From Mesorhizobium xinjiangense (lineage in GTDB: Bacteria > Pseudomonadota > Alphaproteobacteria > Rhizobiales > Rhizobiaceae), in the NCBI RefSeq assembly GCF_009749525.1, contig NZ_WOAC01000001.1, positions 372,001 to 436,000 on the forward strand: DNA of 64,000 nt. The letters are read 5' to 3'. The notes under the pieces were generated by a model. The model saw nothing but the letters and a program-made list of their open reading frames with translations, had not been told where the DNA came from and made no database searches. Both the position numbers and the translations under genes were made by a program. Below, one piece after another: positions 16,928-27,110 of this stretch. Position 1 is the first letter of the stretch. Each line of letters opens with the position of its first letter.

Positions 16928-19621
16928 TCAGGCGGCAAGATCGCGCAGCACATATTGCAGGATGCCGCCATTCTTGAAGTAGTCGAGCTCGTCGAGTGTA
17001 TCGATGCGGCAGATGATCGGCACATCCTTCACCGTGCCGTCGGCATAGGTGACCTTGGCCACCAGCTTCTGGCGCGGCTTGATCGTCTCAAGACCCTCGA
17101 TCGACACCGTCTCGTCGCCCTTGAGGCCGAGCGAAGCCCATGATGTTCCGTCCTCCAGCACGAAGGGGACGACCCCCATGCCAACGAGGTTGGAGCGGTG
17201 GATGCGCTCGAAGGACTGGGCGATGACGGCCCGCACGCCGAGAAGGTTCGTGCCCTTGGCCGCCCAGTCGCGCGATGAGCCGTTGCCGTATTCGACGCCG
17301 GCGAAGATGACGAGCGGCACGCCCTCTTCCTTGTAGCGCATGGCGGCGTCGTAGATCGACATCTCCTCCTTCGAGGGATAGTGGATCGTGTAGCCGCCCT
17401 CCAGGCCGTTCTCGCCCAGCATGAAGTTGCGGATGCGGATATTGGCGAAGGTGCCGCGCATCATCACTTCGTGATTGCCGCGCCGCGTGCCGTACTGGTT
17501 GAAGTCGACCACATCGACGCCATGGTCGATGAGGTACTGGCCCGCGGGCGAAGCCGCCTTGATCGATCCGGCCGGCGAAATGTGGTCCGTCGTGATCTTG
17601 TCGCCGAACAGGCCGAGGATGCGCGCACCCTTGATGTCGGTGACGTCGCTGGCCTTTTTTGCCATGCCGGCGAAATAGGGCGGGTTCTGCACATAGGTCG
17701 ACTGGTCGTCCCAGGCATAGGTTTCGCCCTCGGGCACCTGAACGGCGCGCCAGTTCTCGTCGCCGGCGAAGACTTCGGCATATTTGGTCTCGAACAGGTC
17801 ACGCGTGACGTGCTTCTGGATGAACTCCTGGATCTCCTGGTTGGAGGGCCAGATGTCCTTCAGATAGACATCGTTGCCGTCCTTGTCCTGGCCGATCGGC
17901 TCCTTGGTCAGGTCCTTGGTCACCGAGCCGGCCAGCGCATGGGCCACGACCAGCGGCGGCGAGGCGAGATAGTTGGCCTGCACGTCGGGCGAGATGCGGC
18001 CCTCGAAATTGCGGTTGCCCGACAGCACTCCGGCCGCGATCAGGCCCTTGTCGTTGATCGTCTTGGAGATCGGCGCATTGAGCGGGCCGGAATTGCCGAT
18101 GCAGGTGGTGCAGCCGAAGCCGACGAGGTTGAAGCCGATCTGGTCGAGTTCCTTCTGCAGGCCGGAGTTCTCCAGATATTCCGCGACGACCTGCGAGCCG
18201 GGCGCCAGAGAGGTCTTGACCCAGGGTTTCTGCTTCAGCCCGAGACGGTTGGCGTTGCGGGCCAGGAGCCCGGCGCCGATCAGCACCGACGGATTGGAGG
18301 TGTTGGTGCACGACGTGATGGCGGCGATTGCCACGTCGCCATGGCCGAGATCGAAATCCTCGCCCTCGACCGGCCAGCGCTTGTCCTTCTCCGATGCGTC
18401 CTTCTTGTATTCCTTGGTGAGCGCTTCCTCGAAGCCAGATGCGATCTTTTCCAGCGGGATACGGCCTTCGGGGCGCTTCGGCCCGGCCATCGAGGGCACG
18501 ACGTCGCCGAGATCGAGTTCCAGCGTGTCGGTGAAGACCGGGTGCTCGCTGCCCGTCTCGCGATACATGCCCTGCGCCTTGCAATAGGCTTCCACCAGCG
18601 CCACGCGCTCTTTCGCGCGGCCGGAGACGTCGAGATAGTTCAGCGTTTCCGAATCGACCGGGAAGTAGCCGCAGGTCGCACCATATTCCGGCGCCATGTT
18701 GCCGATGGTCGCCGCGTCGGCCAGCGTCATATGGTCGAGGCCGTCGCCGAAGAATTCGACGAACTTGCCGACCACCCCCTTCTTGCGCAGCATCTGGGTG
18801 ACGGTGAGCACGAGGTCTGTCGCCGTCACGCCTTCCTTCATCTTGCCGGTCAGCTTGAAGCCGATGACCTCGGGCAAGAGCATGGAGACCGGCTGGCCGA
18901 GCATGGCGGCCTCCGCCTCGATGCCGCCGACGCCCCAGCCCAGCACGCCCAGGCCGTTGATCATGGTGGTGTGGGAATCGGTGCCCACGCAGGTGTCGGG
19001 ATAGGCGACGGTCTCGCCGTCCTCGTCCCTGGTCCACACGGTCTGGCCGAGATATTCGAGGTTGACCTGGTGGCAGATGCCCGTGCCGGGCGGCACGACG
19101 CGGAAATTCTTGAACGCCTTCTGCCCCCATTTGAGGAAGCGGTAGCGCTCGCCGTTGCGCTTGTATTCGAGCTCGACATTGCGCGCGAAGGCCATGGGCG
19201 AACCGAACTCGTCGACAATGACCGAGTGGTCGATGACCAGGTCGACGGGCACAAGCGGGTTGATCTTCTGCGGGTCGCCGCCGAGCGCCTTGATGCCGTC
19301 ACGCATGGCGGCAAGGTCGACGACGGCGGGGACGCCGGTGAAGTCCTGCATGAGCACGCGGGCCGGGCGATAGGCGATTTCGTAGCCGGCCGAGCCCCGA
19401 TCCTCCAGCCAGGCCTTGGTCGACTCGATGTCTGCCTTGGTGACCGAGCGGCCGTCTTCGTTGCGCAGCAGGTTTTCCAGAAGCACCTTCATCGAGAAGG
19501 GCAGCCTGGAAATGCCGTCGAGGCCATTCTTCTCGGCCTCCACGAGGCTGTAATAGGTGTATTCGCGGTCGCCCACCTTAAGCGTGCGGCGGCAGTTGAA
19601 GCTGTCGAGAGATTTTGACAC
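16928..19621 (-). CDS. acnA: Aconitate hydratase A
   Basis: TCA-cycle enzyme that interconverts citrate and isocitrate using a 4Fe-4S cluster; 897 residues, normal for AcnA/IRP1-type aconitases. Cluster cysteines are in [12 protein letters not shown] (near residue 440) and [14 protein letters not shown] (near 505). The C-terminal swivel domain has the [11 protein letters not shown] block. The start is a GTG with AGGGA upstream, giving MSKSLDSF as in other rhizobia. It diverges from ccmABCDG; the gap holds a near-perfect Irr-type iron-response box. Confidence 0.97.
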   Translation of the reverse strand: MSKSLDSFNCRRTLKVGDREYTYYSLVEAEKNGLDGISRLPFSMKVLLENLLRNEDGRSVTKADIESTKAWLEDRGSAGYEIAYRPARVLMQDFTGVPAVVDLAAMRDGIKALGGDPQKINPLVPVDLVIDHSVIVDEFGSPMAFARNVELEYKRNGERYRFLKWGQKAFKNFRVVPPGTGICHQVNLEYLGQTVWTRDEDGETVAYPDTCVGTDSHTTMINGLGVLGWGVGGIEAEAAMLGQPVSMLLPEVIGFKLTGKMKEGVTATDLVLTVTQMLRKKGVVGKFVEFFGDGLDHMTLADAATIGNMAPEYGATCGYFPVDSETLNYLDVSGRAKERVALVEAYCKAQGMYRETGSEHPVFTDTLELDLGDVVPSMAGPKRPEGRIPLEKIASGFEEALTKEYKKDASEKDKRWPVEGEDFDLGHGDVAIAAITSCTNTSNPSVLIGAGLLARNANRLGLKQKPWVKTSLAPGSQVVAEYLENSGLQKELDQIGFNLVGFGCTTCIGNSGPLNAPISKTINDKGLIAAGVLSGNRNFEGRISPDVQANYLASPPLVVAHALAGSVTKDLTKEPIGQDKDGNDVYLKDIWPSNQEIQEFIQKHVTRDLFETKYAEVFAGDENWRAVQVPEGETYAWDDQSTYVQNPPYFAGMAKKASDVTDIKGARILGLFGDKITTDHISPAGSIKAASPAGQYLIDHGVDVVDFNQYGTRRGNHEVMMRGTFANIRIRNFMLGENGLEGGYTIHYPSKEEMSIYDAAMRYKEEGVPLVIFAGVEYGNGSSRDWAAKGTNLLGVRAVIAQSFERIHRSNLVGMGVVPFVLEDGTSWASLGLKGDETVSIEGLETIKPRQKLVAKVTYADGTVKDVPIICRIDTLDELDYFKNGGILQYVLRDLAA

Positions 19622-19808
19622 GTGCAGTCCCTAACTGTCTGTTGCCGAAGTGGAAACGGACGCCAGTGGCATGCATATCACGCGCAAAGGTGCGGGTACG
19701 GTCATTTCCGCTGTCCGCTTCCGGGCGCTCCTTCCGTTCAAGGCGGCGGGCGCGCTGGTTCGGCGCAAATTTGTTCCCGCGCCGACCGCTGGCACGGTTG
19801 CCGTTCTC

Positions 19809-19823
19809 TTAGAGAATTTCTAA
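19809..19823. promoter_or_regulatory. Candidate Irr box (iron control element) between acnA and ccmA
   Basis: TTAGAGAATTTCTAA matches the Hyphomicrobiales Irr-box pattern TTAGAA-N3-TTCTAA at 11 of 12 defined positions. Irr is the haem-responsive repressor of iron-using genes, and aconitase and haem/cytochrome genes are known members of its regulon. The box is about 187 bp upstream of acnA and about 92 bp upstream of ccmA, so either or both could be controlled. Irr itself is not in the window. Confidence 0.55.
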
Positions 19824-19914
19824 ACAGAGTTCCAGTGTTGCGAGCACAATTTGTGTTGCTTCGCACATCCATGGCGCGGCAGCCGTCCGCGATGACCACG
19901 ACACAGGGTCCAAG

Positions 19915-20523
19915 ATGCGCCTCGTCGCTGACAATCTGGCCGGAGAACGCGGCGGCGAGACGATCTTTTCCAAGGTCGGCTTCACGCTCGATCCAGGCGG
20001 CTGCCTGCTCGTCACCGGTCCCAACGGGGCGGGCAAGTCGACCCTGCTTCGTGTTGTCGCGGGGCTGCTGCCGGTGGCGGCCGGCACCGTCGGTCTGGAA
20101 AGCGGCGGCGAGCGCTGGCCCGATCCGGCGGCGGCCTGCCACTATCTCGGTCATCTGAACGGCATGAAGGTGGCGCTCACGGTCGAGGAGAACCTCAGAT
20201 TCTGGCAGCAATTCATGGGCGAAATGCACCTCGCGGTCGATGCCGCCCTCGACAGTGTGGGCCTCGGCGAGATCGGCCATCTGCCCTTTGCCTATCTCTC
20301 GACCGGCCAGAAACGGCGCGCCGCGATCGCCAGGCTTCTGGTCAGCCATCGGCCGGTCTGGCTGCTCGACGAGCCGACCGCGGGGCTCGACACGGCGTCG
20401 GAGGCGCAATTCGCCGCGCTGATGCGGGCGCATCTGAAGGAGGGCGGGATGATCGTCGCCGCGACCCATCTGCCGCTGGCGATCGAGGGGGCGGGGGAGT
20501 TGAGGATGGGGGGAAACGTGTGA
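19915..20523 (+). CDS. ccmA: Haem exporter ATP-binding protein CcmA
   Basis: ATPase of the CcmABCD complex that releases holo-CcmE during System I cytochrome c maturation; 202 residues. Walker A GPNGAGKST near 38-46, signature region LSTGQKRRAAIARLL, Walker B LLDEPTAGLD, and ATH switch at the end. The signature has STGQ in place of SGGQ, which is usual in CcmA. First gene of ccmABCDG, 76 bases before ccmB. No ccmE, ccmF or ccmH is in the window, so the other maturation genes lie elsewhere, as is common in this order. Confidence 0.95.
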   Translation: MRLVADNLAGERGGETIFSKVGFTLDPGGCLLVTGPNGAGKSTLLRVVAGLLPVAAGTVGLESGGERWPDPAAACHYLGHLNGMKVALTVEENLRFWQQFMGEMHLAVDAALDSVGLGEIGHLPFAYLSTGQKRRAAIARLLVSHRPVWLLDEPTAGLDTASEAQFAALMRAHLKEGGMIVAATHLPLAIEGAGELRMGGNV

Positions 20524-20599
20524 CGCTGATCTTTGAGGCCGGCAGGCCAGAGGGGGGTGCGACAGGGCGAGAAATCCGGCAAGGGAAAGCCCCCGACCC

Positions 20600-21265
20600 A
20601 TGCTAGCACTCTACATCCGCGATCTCAGGCTCAACATTCGCGCCGGCGGCGGGGCGCTGGTGGGCATCCTGTTCTTCCTGGCGGTGATCGCCGTCGTGCC
20701 CTTCGGCGTCGGGCCGGATCTCAACCTTCTGGCGCGCATCGGGCCGGCGATCCTGTGGATCGGGGCGCTGCTGGCCGCACTTCTCGGCCTCGACCGGCTC
20801 TTCCAGGCCGACCGCGAGGACGGTTCGCTGGATCTCCTGGTCATGAACGGCGCGCGCCAGATGCTTGCCTTCACGGTCTTCGTCAAATGCCTGGCGCATT
20901 GGACCGCGAGCGTCCTGCCGCTGGTGGTCGCGGCGCCGCTGCTCGGCCTGTTCATGAACATGGAACCGGTCGGCATTGCCGCGGCGACGCTGACATTGCT
21001 CGTCGGCACGCCGGCCATCGCCTTCATCGGCGCGGTGGGCGCGGCGGTCGCGGTGGCGCTGCCGCGCGGCGGCCTGCTCGTTTCCGTGCTCGTTCTGCCG
21101 CTCGTCATCCCGGTCCTGATCTTCGGCGTTTCGGCCAGCTACGGCGCGATCACCGAGCCCGATCCCTTCCTGCCGCCGTTTCTGATGATGACGGCGCTGA
21201 CCCTGTTCTTCGCCGTGCTCGGTCCGCTCGCCGCGGCCCTTGCGCTGAGATGGTCGGCCGATTGA
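20600..21265 (+). CDS. ccmB: Haem exporter permease CcmB
   Basis: Membrane subunit of the CcmAB complex, 221 residues with six hydrophobic segments and no signal peptide. The sequence LFQADREDGSLDLLVMNG in the first cytoplasmic loop and LPLVIPVLIFGVSA in a late helix are typical. It follows ccmA with a short gap and precedes ccmC by about 80 bases. Confidence 0.95.
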   Translation: MLALYIRDLRLNIRAGGGALVGILFFLAVIAVVPFGVGPDLNLLARIGPAILWIGALLAALLGLDRLFQADREDGSLDLLVMNGARQMLAFTVFVKCLAHWTASVLPLVVAAPLLGLFMNMEPVGIAAATLTLLVGTPAIAFIGAVGAAVAVALPRGGLLVSVLVLPLVIPVLIFGVSASYGAITEPDPFLPPFLMMTALTLFFAVLGPLAAALALRWSAD

Positions 21266-21346
21266 GCAATCACGATCCGCTTATCGGTGCCCTGCGGCAA
21301 TCGGGATCAATTGCCGGCCCGCCGCCGACACATATATAAGAGCGCT

Positions 21347-22108
21347 ATGAGCGAAACCGCCCTTTCCACCAAGAGGCTTGCCGACCTGGCCAATCCGACG
21401 CGTTTCCTGGCGCTGGCGGGCATCGTTCTGCCGTGGCTCGGCGGCATCGCGGCCCTGCTCCTGGCTATCGGCCTGTCGCTCGGCTTCGCCGCACCGGAGG
21501 ATTACCAGCAGGGCATCACGGTGAGGATCATGTATATCCACGTGCCCTTCGCCTGGCTGTCCATGCTGTGTTATTCGGTGATGGCGGCTGCGGCGCTCGG
21601 CACGCTGGTCTGGCGCCACCCGCTGGCCGATGTCGCACTCAAGTCCGCCGCACCCATCGGCGCCGTCTTCACGGCACTGGCGCTTCTCACGGGTTCCATC
21701 TGGGGCAAGCCGATGTGGGGAACCTGGTGGGTCTGGGATGCGCGGCTCACCTCGGTCTTCGTGCTCTTCCTGATCTATCTGGGCATCATCGCGCTTACCC
21801 GCGCGCTCGACGATCCGGGACGCTCGGCGCGGGCGGCGGCCATCGTCACCCTGGTCGGCTTCATCAACATTCCGATCATCAAGTTTTCCGTCGACTGGTG
21901 GAACACCCTGCATCAGCCGGCTGCCGTCATCAGGCTCGACGGGCCGACCATTCATCCGACCATGCTGTGGCCGCTCCTGGTTTCGGCCGCCGGCTTCACG
22001 GTCCTGTTCGCCACGCTGCACATCATGGCCATGCGCAACGAGATCTGGCGCCGGCGCGTCGTCGCCATGCGGCGGCTCGCCGCGCGCCGGGCCGAAGGGC
22101 GGGAGTAG
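21347..22108 (+). CDS. ccmC: Haem-handling protein CcmC
   Basis: Six-helix inner-membrane protein of 253 residues that loads haem onto CcmE. The tryptophan-rich periplasmic signature WGTWWVWDARLTS is at about 123-135, with haem-ligand histidines in the flanking loops (YIHVPFAW before and the LHQPA region after). The start MSETALSTKRL was chosen over an upstream in-frame ATG whose leader is not protein-like. Ends five bases before ccmD. Confidence 0.96.
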   Translation: MSETALSTKRLADLANPTRFLALAGIVLPWLGGIAALLLAIGLSLGFAAPEDYQQGITVRIMYIHVPFAWLSMLCYSVMAAAALGTLVWRHPLADVALKSAAPIGAVFTALALLTGSIWGKPMWGTWWVWDARLTSVFVLFLIYLGIIALTRALDDPGRSARAAAIVTLVGFINIPIIKFSVDWWNTLHQPAAVIRLDGPTIHPTMLWPLLVSAAGFTVLFATLHIMAMRNEIWRRRVVAMRRLAARRAEGRE

Positions 22109-22112
22109 TGCC

Positions 22113-22280
22113 ATGACACACGCAATGTATGTCGCCGCAGCCTACGGCATCTCGGCCATGGCGATAGCCGCCCTGATCGGCTGGCTGATCGGCGAACAAC
22201 GCGCCCGCAAGGCCGAACTGGCCGAACTCGAAGCACACGGCGTGCGCCGCCGCTCGGCCGGCAAGGATGCCGGCCGATGA
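22113..22280 (+). CDS. ccmD: Haem exporter small subunit CcmD
   Basis: A 55-residue single-pass membrane protein that stabilises the CcmABC complex. It has one membrane helix (about residues 7-27, YVAAAYGISAMAIAALIGWL) followed by a basic cytoplasmic tail ending RRRSAGKDAGR. It lies between ccmC and ccmG and its stop overlaps the ccmG start (ATGA). Confidence 0.9.
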   Translation: MTHAMYVAAAYGISAMAIAALIGWLIGEQRARKAELAELEAHGVRRRSAGKDAGR

Positions 22281-22849
22281 GCATGGAGGCACCTTCGAAG
22301 AGCCCGCGCCGGCTCATGGTCTTCGTGCCGCTGGCCATTTTCCTGGCCCTTGCCGGCGTGTTCCTGGCGCAACTCCTGTCGGGACGCGACATCACCGCCA
22401 TCCCGTCTGCGTTGATCGGCGAGCCGGCGCCGCCGACCGACCTTGCGCCGCTTCCAGGCATGGACCTGCCGGGCCTGACCAACGAATCGCTCGAGGGCCG
22501 GGTGACGCTGGTCAATGTCTGGGCGTCCTGGTGCGCACCCTGCCGGCAGGAGCATCCGATCCTGATGGAACTGGCGCGCGACGAGCGCATCGAGATCGCC
22601 GGGCTGAACTACAAGGACAAACCGGAGAATGCGCGCCGCTTCCTCGGCGAGCTGGGCAATCCTTATGATACGATCGGCGTCGACGAGCACGGGCGCACGG
22701 CGATCAACTGGGGCGTCTACGGCGTGCCGGAAACCTTCCTCGTCGGGCGCGCCGGCACGATCCTCTACAAGCATGTCGGGCCGTTCACCGAGCGGTCGGC
22801 GCGCGAGGAACTGCTGCCCGAGATCGAGAAGGCGCTGTCAGCGCAGTAG
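22277..22849 (+). CDS. ccmG: Thiol:disulfide interchange protein CcmG/DsbE
   Basis: Membrane-anchored periplasmic thioredoxin of 190 residues that keeps apocytochrome c reduced. One N-terminal anchor helix (about 15-35), then the DsbE family thioredoxin fold with active site WASWCAPCRQEHP (CxxC near 89-92) and YGVPETFLV, the cis-proline loop. Last gene of the ccm operon, translationally coupled to ccmD. Confidence 0.95.
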   Translation: MSMEAPSKSPRRLMVFVPLAIFLALAGVFLAQLLSGRDITAIPSALIGEPAPPTDLAPLPGMDLPGLTNESLEGRVTLVNVWASWCAPCRQEHPILMELARDERIEIAGLNYKDKPENARRFLGELGNPYDTIGVDEHGRTAINWGVYGVPETFLVGRAGTILYKHVGPFTERSAREELLPEIEKALSAQ

Positions 22850-22860
22850 GGACTTGGCCT

Positions 22861-23475
22861 CTACCACAGCGTCTTGCGATAGGCTTCCTCCAGGGCGCGG
22901 TCGGTGTCGGCCGCCGTGCCGGCCAATTCGATCTGATCCTTCAGGATCTCGCCCAGCGTCGGCATCGCCGAGCGAGGCGGCCAGCTCTCGGGGTTCCACA
23001 GTTGCGACCGCAGGAACGACTTGGCGCAATGCATGTAGACGGCCCTGACCCTGACCACGATGACCGAAAGAGGCTGTTTTTCGTCGACGGCGAAGCGCTC
23101 GCGCATGGTGTCGTCGGCGGTGATCCGGGCCTCGCCGTTGATGCGCAGCGTCTCGTTCATGCCGGGAACGAAGAAGATCAGGCCGACGGCGGGATTGACG
23201 AGAATGTTTTCCAGCGTATCGAGCCGGTTGTTGCCCGGCCGGTCCGGAATGGCGATCGTGTGATCGTCCAGCACCGCCACGAAACCCGGCTTGTCGCCTT
23301 TCGGCGTGACGTCGGCATTGCCTTCGGCGTCCTGCGAACCGATCAGGACGAACGGGCTCCTGGCGATGAAATTGCGGCTATGCGGATCGATCGCGCGCAA
23401 TTCCTTTTGCACGGCGCGCTCGCCGGGCGCCTTGTAGATGCGTCGCAGCTCTTCCTGGCTCGAGACAAATTCCAT
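22861..23475 (-). CDS. Pyridoxamine 5'-phosphate oxidase-family FMN protein
   Basis: Cytosolic flavin-binding split-barrel protein of 204 residues. The block SPFVLIGSQDAEGNADVTPKGDKPGF (about 40-65) and NRLDTLENILVNPAVGLIFFVPG match the MSMEG_1061-type PPOX subfamily, whose members bind FMN; some bind F420 or haem instead. It is not PdxH itself. It ends convergently with ccmG, 11 bases away, and directly follows ispZ, with which it is probably co-transcribed. Confidence 0.87.
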   Translation of the reverse strand: MEFVSSQEELRRIYKAPGERAVQKELRAIDPHSRNFIARSPFVLIGSQDAEGNADVTPKGDKPGFVAVLDDHTIAIPDRPGNNRLDTLENILVNPAVGLIFFVPGMNETLRINGEARITADDTMRERFAVDEKQPLSVIVVRVRAVYMHCAKSFLRSQLWNPESWPPRSAMPTLGEILKDQIELAGTAADTDRALEEAYRKTLW

Positions 23476-23476
23476 A

Positions 23477-24130
23477 TCAGCCCTTTCCGCTCAGTTCGTC
23501 GTCCAGCGAGTGGCGCATGATGAGCGGCATCTGGCTGAAAGTGAACACAAGCGTGATCGGCATGATCCCCCAGACCTTGAACGCCACCCAAGCGTCGGTC
23601 GAGAATGAGCGCCAGACGATCTCGTTGGCTAGGGCCAGGAAGAAGAAAAACAGGCCCCAGCGCAGCGTCAGCTTGCGCCAGCCCTCGGCGTCGAGACGGA
23701 AGGCCGAATCGAAGACATAGCCGAGCAGCGATTTGCCGAAGGCGAGCCCGCCGATGAGCACGGCGCCGAACAGCACGTTGACGATGGTCGGCTTCATCTT
23801 GATGAAGGTCTCGTCCTGCAGCCACAGCGTCAGCGCGCCGAAGATGAAGACGACGACGCCGGAGACGAGCGGCATGATCGGCAGGCTGCGGGTCAAGAGC
23901 CAGGAGGCGGCCAGCGCGATTGCCGTTGCGACCATGAACAGGCCGGTGGCAATGAAGAGCGGTCCGCCGAGATTGCCCAGCGCCGGAAATGTCCCGGCCA
24001 GCCATTCGCCGCGCGAATTGGCGAAAAAGAAGACGATCAGCGGCCCAAGCTCCAGCGTCAGCTTCAGGAGCGGGTTGATCGCCTTGCGTTTCGGGTCGGC
24101 GGGATCGCGTTCGAAGACGGGTTTATTCAT
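23477..24130 (-). CDS. ispZ: Inner-membrane septation protein IspZ/YciB
   Basis: Membrane protein of 217 residues with five to six helices of the IspZ/YciB family, involved in septation and envelope synthesis. Conserved sequences include [16 protein letters not shown] and [17 protein letters not shown], then [20 protein letters not shown]. The start MNKPVF was chosen; a start eleven codons upstream is possible. It follows ftsY in the same direction with a 59-base gap, as in other rhizobia. Confidence 0.93.
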   Translation of the reverse strand: MNKPVFERDPADPKRKAINPLLKLTLELGPLIVFFFANSRGEWLAGTFPALGNLGGPLFIATGLFMVATAIALAASWLLTRSLPIMPLVSGVVVFIFGALTLWLQDETFIKMKPTIVNVLFGAVLIGGLAFGKSLLGYVFDSAFRLDAEGWRKLTLRWGLFFFFLALANEIVWRSFSTDAWVAFKVWGIMPITLVFTFSQMPLIMRHSLDDELSGKG

Positions 24131-24189
24131 CAATCCTGCTGCCGTGCGTTCTGTGGAAGGCAATGTAGAGCGACTGCATGTCCGGCATC

Positions 24190-25821
24190 TCAGTCAACCC
24201 CCGCGATGGCCTTGGCGAAATCGCCGGCGGAAAACGGTTCCAGATCGTCGACCTGCTCGCCGATGCCGATGAAATAGACCGGCAGCTTGTGCTTTGCCGC
24301 GATGCTGACGAGGATGCCGCCGCGCGCCGTGCCGTCGAGCTTGGTCATGATCAGGCCGTTGACGCCGGCCACATTGCGGAAGATCTCGACCTGGTTGAGC
24401 GCGTTCTGCCCGGTGGTTGCATCGACGGTTTGCAGGACCGTGTGCGGCGCCTCGGGGTCGAGCTTGCCGAGCACGCGCACGATCTTTTCCAGCTCCGCCA
24501 TCAGCTCGGCCTTGTTCTGCAGGCGGCCTGCCGTGTCGATGATGAGCACGTCGGAGCCGGCTTCCTTCGCCTTCTCAAACGCGTCATAGGCAAGGCCCGC
24601 CGCGTCCGCGCCGAGCTTGGAGGCGATGACCGGCGAGCCGGTGCGCTCGCCCCAGATCTTGAGCTGCTCGATCGCAGCGGCACGAAACGTGTCGCCGGCG
24701 GCAAGCGTCACCGACAGGCCGCCCTGGACCAGCTTGGCGGCGAGCTTGCCGATCGTCGTCGTCTTGCCGGTGCCGTTGACGCCGACGACGAGGACGACAT
24801 GCGGCCTGTGCGACAGGTCGAGCTCCAGCGGCTGGGCGACGGGCGCCAGCACCTTCTCGATTTCCTCGGCCATCACCGCGCGGACCTCGGCGTCGGAAAC
24901 GTCGCGCCCATAGCGGCCGGACGCGAGCGCGCCAGTCACCCGCATCGCGGTTTCGAGCCCGAGATCGGCCTGGATAAGCACGTCCTCCAGATCCTGCAGC
25001 GTGTCCTCGTCGAGCTTGCGCTTGGTGAAGACGCCGGCAATGTTGCCGGAGAGTTCCTTCGACGAGCGCGACAGGCCCGAGCGCAGACGCTGGAACCAGC
25101 TCGGTTTTGCGGCCAGCTCGGGTGCCGGCGCCGGTTCGGTCTTCTGCTCGACCGACTTCGCCACGGTGACGCGTTGGGGCGCGGGTGCTTCAACGTCCTC
25201 GTCCTCATCGACGTCCGGCGTCGTCGAGACCACGTCGTCGGGTGCCGATGCACTATCAACGCCGGTATGCGGATCTTCGCTTTCACGCTCGTCCGCTGGA
25301 ACAGGAAATTCCGGTGCGCTCTCCTCTTCCTGAGCCTGTCGAAGGACAGGCGAGGCGTCCGACTGCTGCCTGGGCTGAGGCGGTGTCGGTGCGATGTCGG
25401 CCTCTTCGAGATCGGACGCTGCAGCCGGCTGCGGCGTGCTTTCGGTTGCCGTATGCTGCTCTTCGCGCTCCGGCTCCTCAAGCTCCGGCTCCTGCAGAGG
25501 AGCGGCCGGCGCCTCCGGTTCATCCTTTTCATCCTGGTCGGCAGAGACTGGTGCCGAGGTTTCCGCCTCACCTTTTTTTTCTTCGAGAGGCGGCGGCGCG
25601 GATTGTTCCGGTTCGGTCTTGTCCTCGTCAGAAACAGGCTGAGGCGCCGGAGCGACTGTCTCGTCTGCCGCCGGTTCCGCGGGAGGCTGCGGCGGGGTGG
25701 GCGTCGGAGCCGCTTCTGTTTCCGTTGCCGGCGGCAGGGCGGCCGCCTCGGTCTCGTCCGGGCGTTCCTCGACTTCCTTCTTGCCGAAGGAGAAGACCTT
25801 CTTGATGAACCCGAACGCCAT
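24190..25821 (-). CDS. ftsY: Signal recognition particle receptor FtsY
   Basis: SRP receptor GTPase of 543 residues that docks ribosome-nascent chain complexes at the membrane. The first ~240 residues form a long acidic, Pro/Glu-rich disordered A domain after the amphipathic start [16 protein letters not shown]; the NG domain follows, with G1 GVNGTGKTT, the insertion-box region [13 protein letters not shown] and [10 protein letters not shown]. The acidic region contains a short palindromic repeat (about 25325-25350) read in frame as [11 protein letters not shown]. Spacing to mtaB is five bases. Confidence 0.96.
   Translation of the reverse strand: MAFGFIKKVFSFGKKEVEERPDETEAAALPPATETEAAPTPTPPQPPAEPAADETVAPAPQPVSDEDKTEPEQSAPPPLEEKKGEAETSAPVSADQDEKDEPEAPAAPLQEPELEEPEREEQHTATESTPQPAAASDLEEADIAPTPPQPRQQSDASPVLRQAQEEESAPEFPVPADERESEDPHTGVDSASAPDDVVSTTPDVDEDEDVEAPAPQRVTVAKSVEQKTEPAPAPELAAKPSWFQRLRSGLSRSSKELSGNIAGVFTKRKLDEDTLQDLEDVLIQADLGLETAMRVTGALASGRYGRDVSDAEVRAVMAEEIEKVLAPVAQPLELDLSHRPHVVLVVGVNGTGKTTTIGKLAAKLVQGGLSVTLAAGDTFRAAAIEQLKIWGERTGSPVIASKLGADAAGLAYDAFEKAKEAGSDVLIIDTAGRLQNKAELMAELEKIVRVLGKLDPEAPHTVLQTVDATTGQNALNQVEIFRNVAGVNGLIMTKLDGTARGGILVSIAAKHKLPVYFIGIGEQVDDLEPFSAGDFAKAIAGVD
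25325..25350. repeat. Short palindromic repeat inside ftsY coding sequence
   Basis: The plus strand reads CCTGAGCCTGTCGAAGGACAGG: CCTGTC and GACAGG pair around a GAAG-type loop. The same motif is well known as a dispersed repeat in many proteobacterial genomes, where one reading frame gives LSLSKDR. Here it falls in the disordered acidic part of FtsY without breaking the frame. Confidence 0.55.
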
Positions 25822-25826
25822 GCCCG

Positions 25827-27110
25827 CTATGCCGCCTTCCGATCGGCCGCGGCCGCTGTGAGGCACGTGCCGTCGTGGCCGGCAACAAGGCACTCGACGA
25901 TTTCGCCGGGTCGGCCCTTGTCGATCGCGGCAAGGGCGAAGCCTTCGGTGCGGCCGATGCCGTCGCGTTCGACGAGGATGCGCTGGCGTGTGCCGACGAG
26001 TGCGTCGAGATGGCCGCGATGCGCCGCCTCGCCAGCCGCACGCAGGCGTGCGGCGCGTTGCTTGACGATATTGCGGGCCACCTGCGGCATGCGCGTCGCC
26101 GGGGTGCCCTCGCGCGGCGAAAACGGGAAGACGTGCAGATGGGTCAGCCCGCATTCCTCGACTATTTTGAGCGAGTTTTCGAACATTTCCTCCGTTTCCG
26201 TCGGAAAGCCGGCGATGATGTCGGCGCCGAAGACGATGTCGGGGCGCAAGGCGCGTACCTCGTGGCAGAAGTGGATGGAATCGTCGCGCAGATGGCGACG
26301 CTTCATGCGCTTGAGCACCATGTCGTCGCCCGCCTGCAGCGACAGATGCAGATGCGGCATCAGCCGGCTTTCGGTGGCGATCGCCGCCATCAGGTCGTCG
26401 TCGGCCTCGATGGAATCGATCGAGGAAAGCCGCAGCCGTGCCAGGTCCGGCACCTGTTTCAGGATCGTCGCCACAAGACGGCCGAGACGTGGGCTTCCCG
26501 GCAGGTCGGCGCCGTAGCTCGTCATGTCGACGCCGGTCAGCACGACTTCGCGGTAGCCATTGCCGACCAGCCGCTTGACCTGCTCGACAACCGCACCCAT
26601 CGGCACCGAGCGCGAATTGCCGCGTCCATAGGGGATGATGCAGAAGGTGCAGCGGTGGTCGCAGCCGTTTTGCACCTGAACGAAGGCGCGCGCCCGGCCC
26701 TCGATGGCGTCGACCATGTGGGCGGCGGTCTCGGTGACCGACATGATGTCGTTGACGCGCACCTTCTCGGTGTCGTTGACGCCGAAATCCGGCAGGGCGC
26801 GGTAGGAATTGGCCTTCAGCTTCTCCTCGTTGCCGAGCACCAGGTCGACTTCGCCCATATCGGCAAAGGAGGCCGGATCGGTCTGGGCGGCGCAGCCCGT
26901 CACGATGATGCGCGCACCAGGCTTGTCGCGCCGCGCCTTGCGGATCGACTGCCTGGCCTGGCGCACCGCTTCGGCCGTCACGGCGCAGGTGTTGATGACA
27001 ACGGCGCCGTCCTTCAGCGTGCCGAGCCCGGCCGCCTCGGCCTCGCGTTTCATGACTTCCGACTCGTAGGTGTTGAGCCGGCAGCCGAAGGTGATCACGT
27101 CGACCGCCAT
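25827..27110 (-). CDS. mtaB: tRNA t6A37 methylthiotransferase MtaB-like
   Basis: Radical-SAM methylthiotransferase of 427 residues that converts t6A37 to ms2t6A in tRNA. The N-terminal UPF0004 domain has its three cluster cysteines (FGCRLNTYE, NTCAVT, TGCAAQ), and the radical-SAM triad is in QNGCDHRCTFCIIPYGRGNSRS. The YgfZ-like TRAM tail is short. The start [10 protein letters not shown] overlaps the dapF stop by one base (TGATG), so translation is coupled. Part of dapF-mtaB-ftsY-ispZ. Confidence 0.94.
   Translation of the reverse strand: MAVDVITFGCRLNTYESEVMKREAEAAGLGTLKDGAVVINTCAVTAEAVRQARQSIRKARRDKPGARIIVTGCAAQTDPASFADMGEVDLVLGNEEKLKANSYRALPDFGVNDTEKVRVNDIMSVTETAAHMVDAIEGRARAFVQVQNGCDHRCTFCIIPYGRGNSRSVPMGAVVEQVKRLVGNGYREVVLTGVDMTSYGADLPGSPRLGRLVATILKQVPDLARLRLSSIDSIEADDDLMAAIATESRLMPHLHLSLQAGDDMVLKRMKRRHLRDDSIHFCHEVRALRPDIVFGADIIAGFPTETEEMFENSLKIVEECGLTHLHVFPFSPREGTPATRMPQVARNIVKQRAARLRAAGEAAHRGHLDALVGTRQRILVERDGIGRTEGFALAAIDKGRPGEIVECLVAGHDGTCLTAAAADRKAA

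Noticed and set aside
17381-19618. A 745-codon open frame on the strand opposite acnA
   Set aside because: It is the antisense of a long, conserved, GC-rich gene. The translation has no family features and the opposite strand encodes a complete aconitase, so the openness is a codon-bias effect.
24178-26517. A 779-codon open frame opposite ftsY and mtaB
   Set aside because: It crosses the ends of two well-defined genes on the other strand and its translation changes character at the ftsY/mtaB boundary, so it is a shadow.
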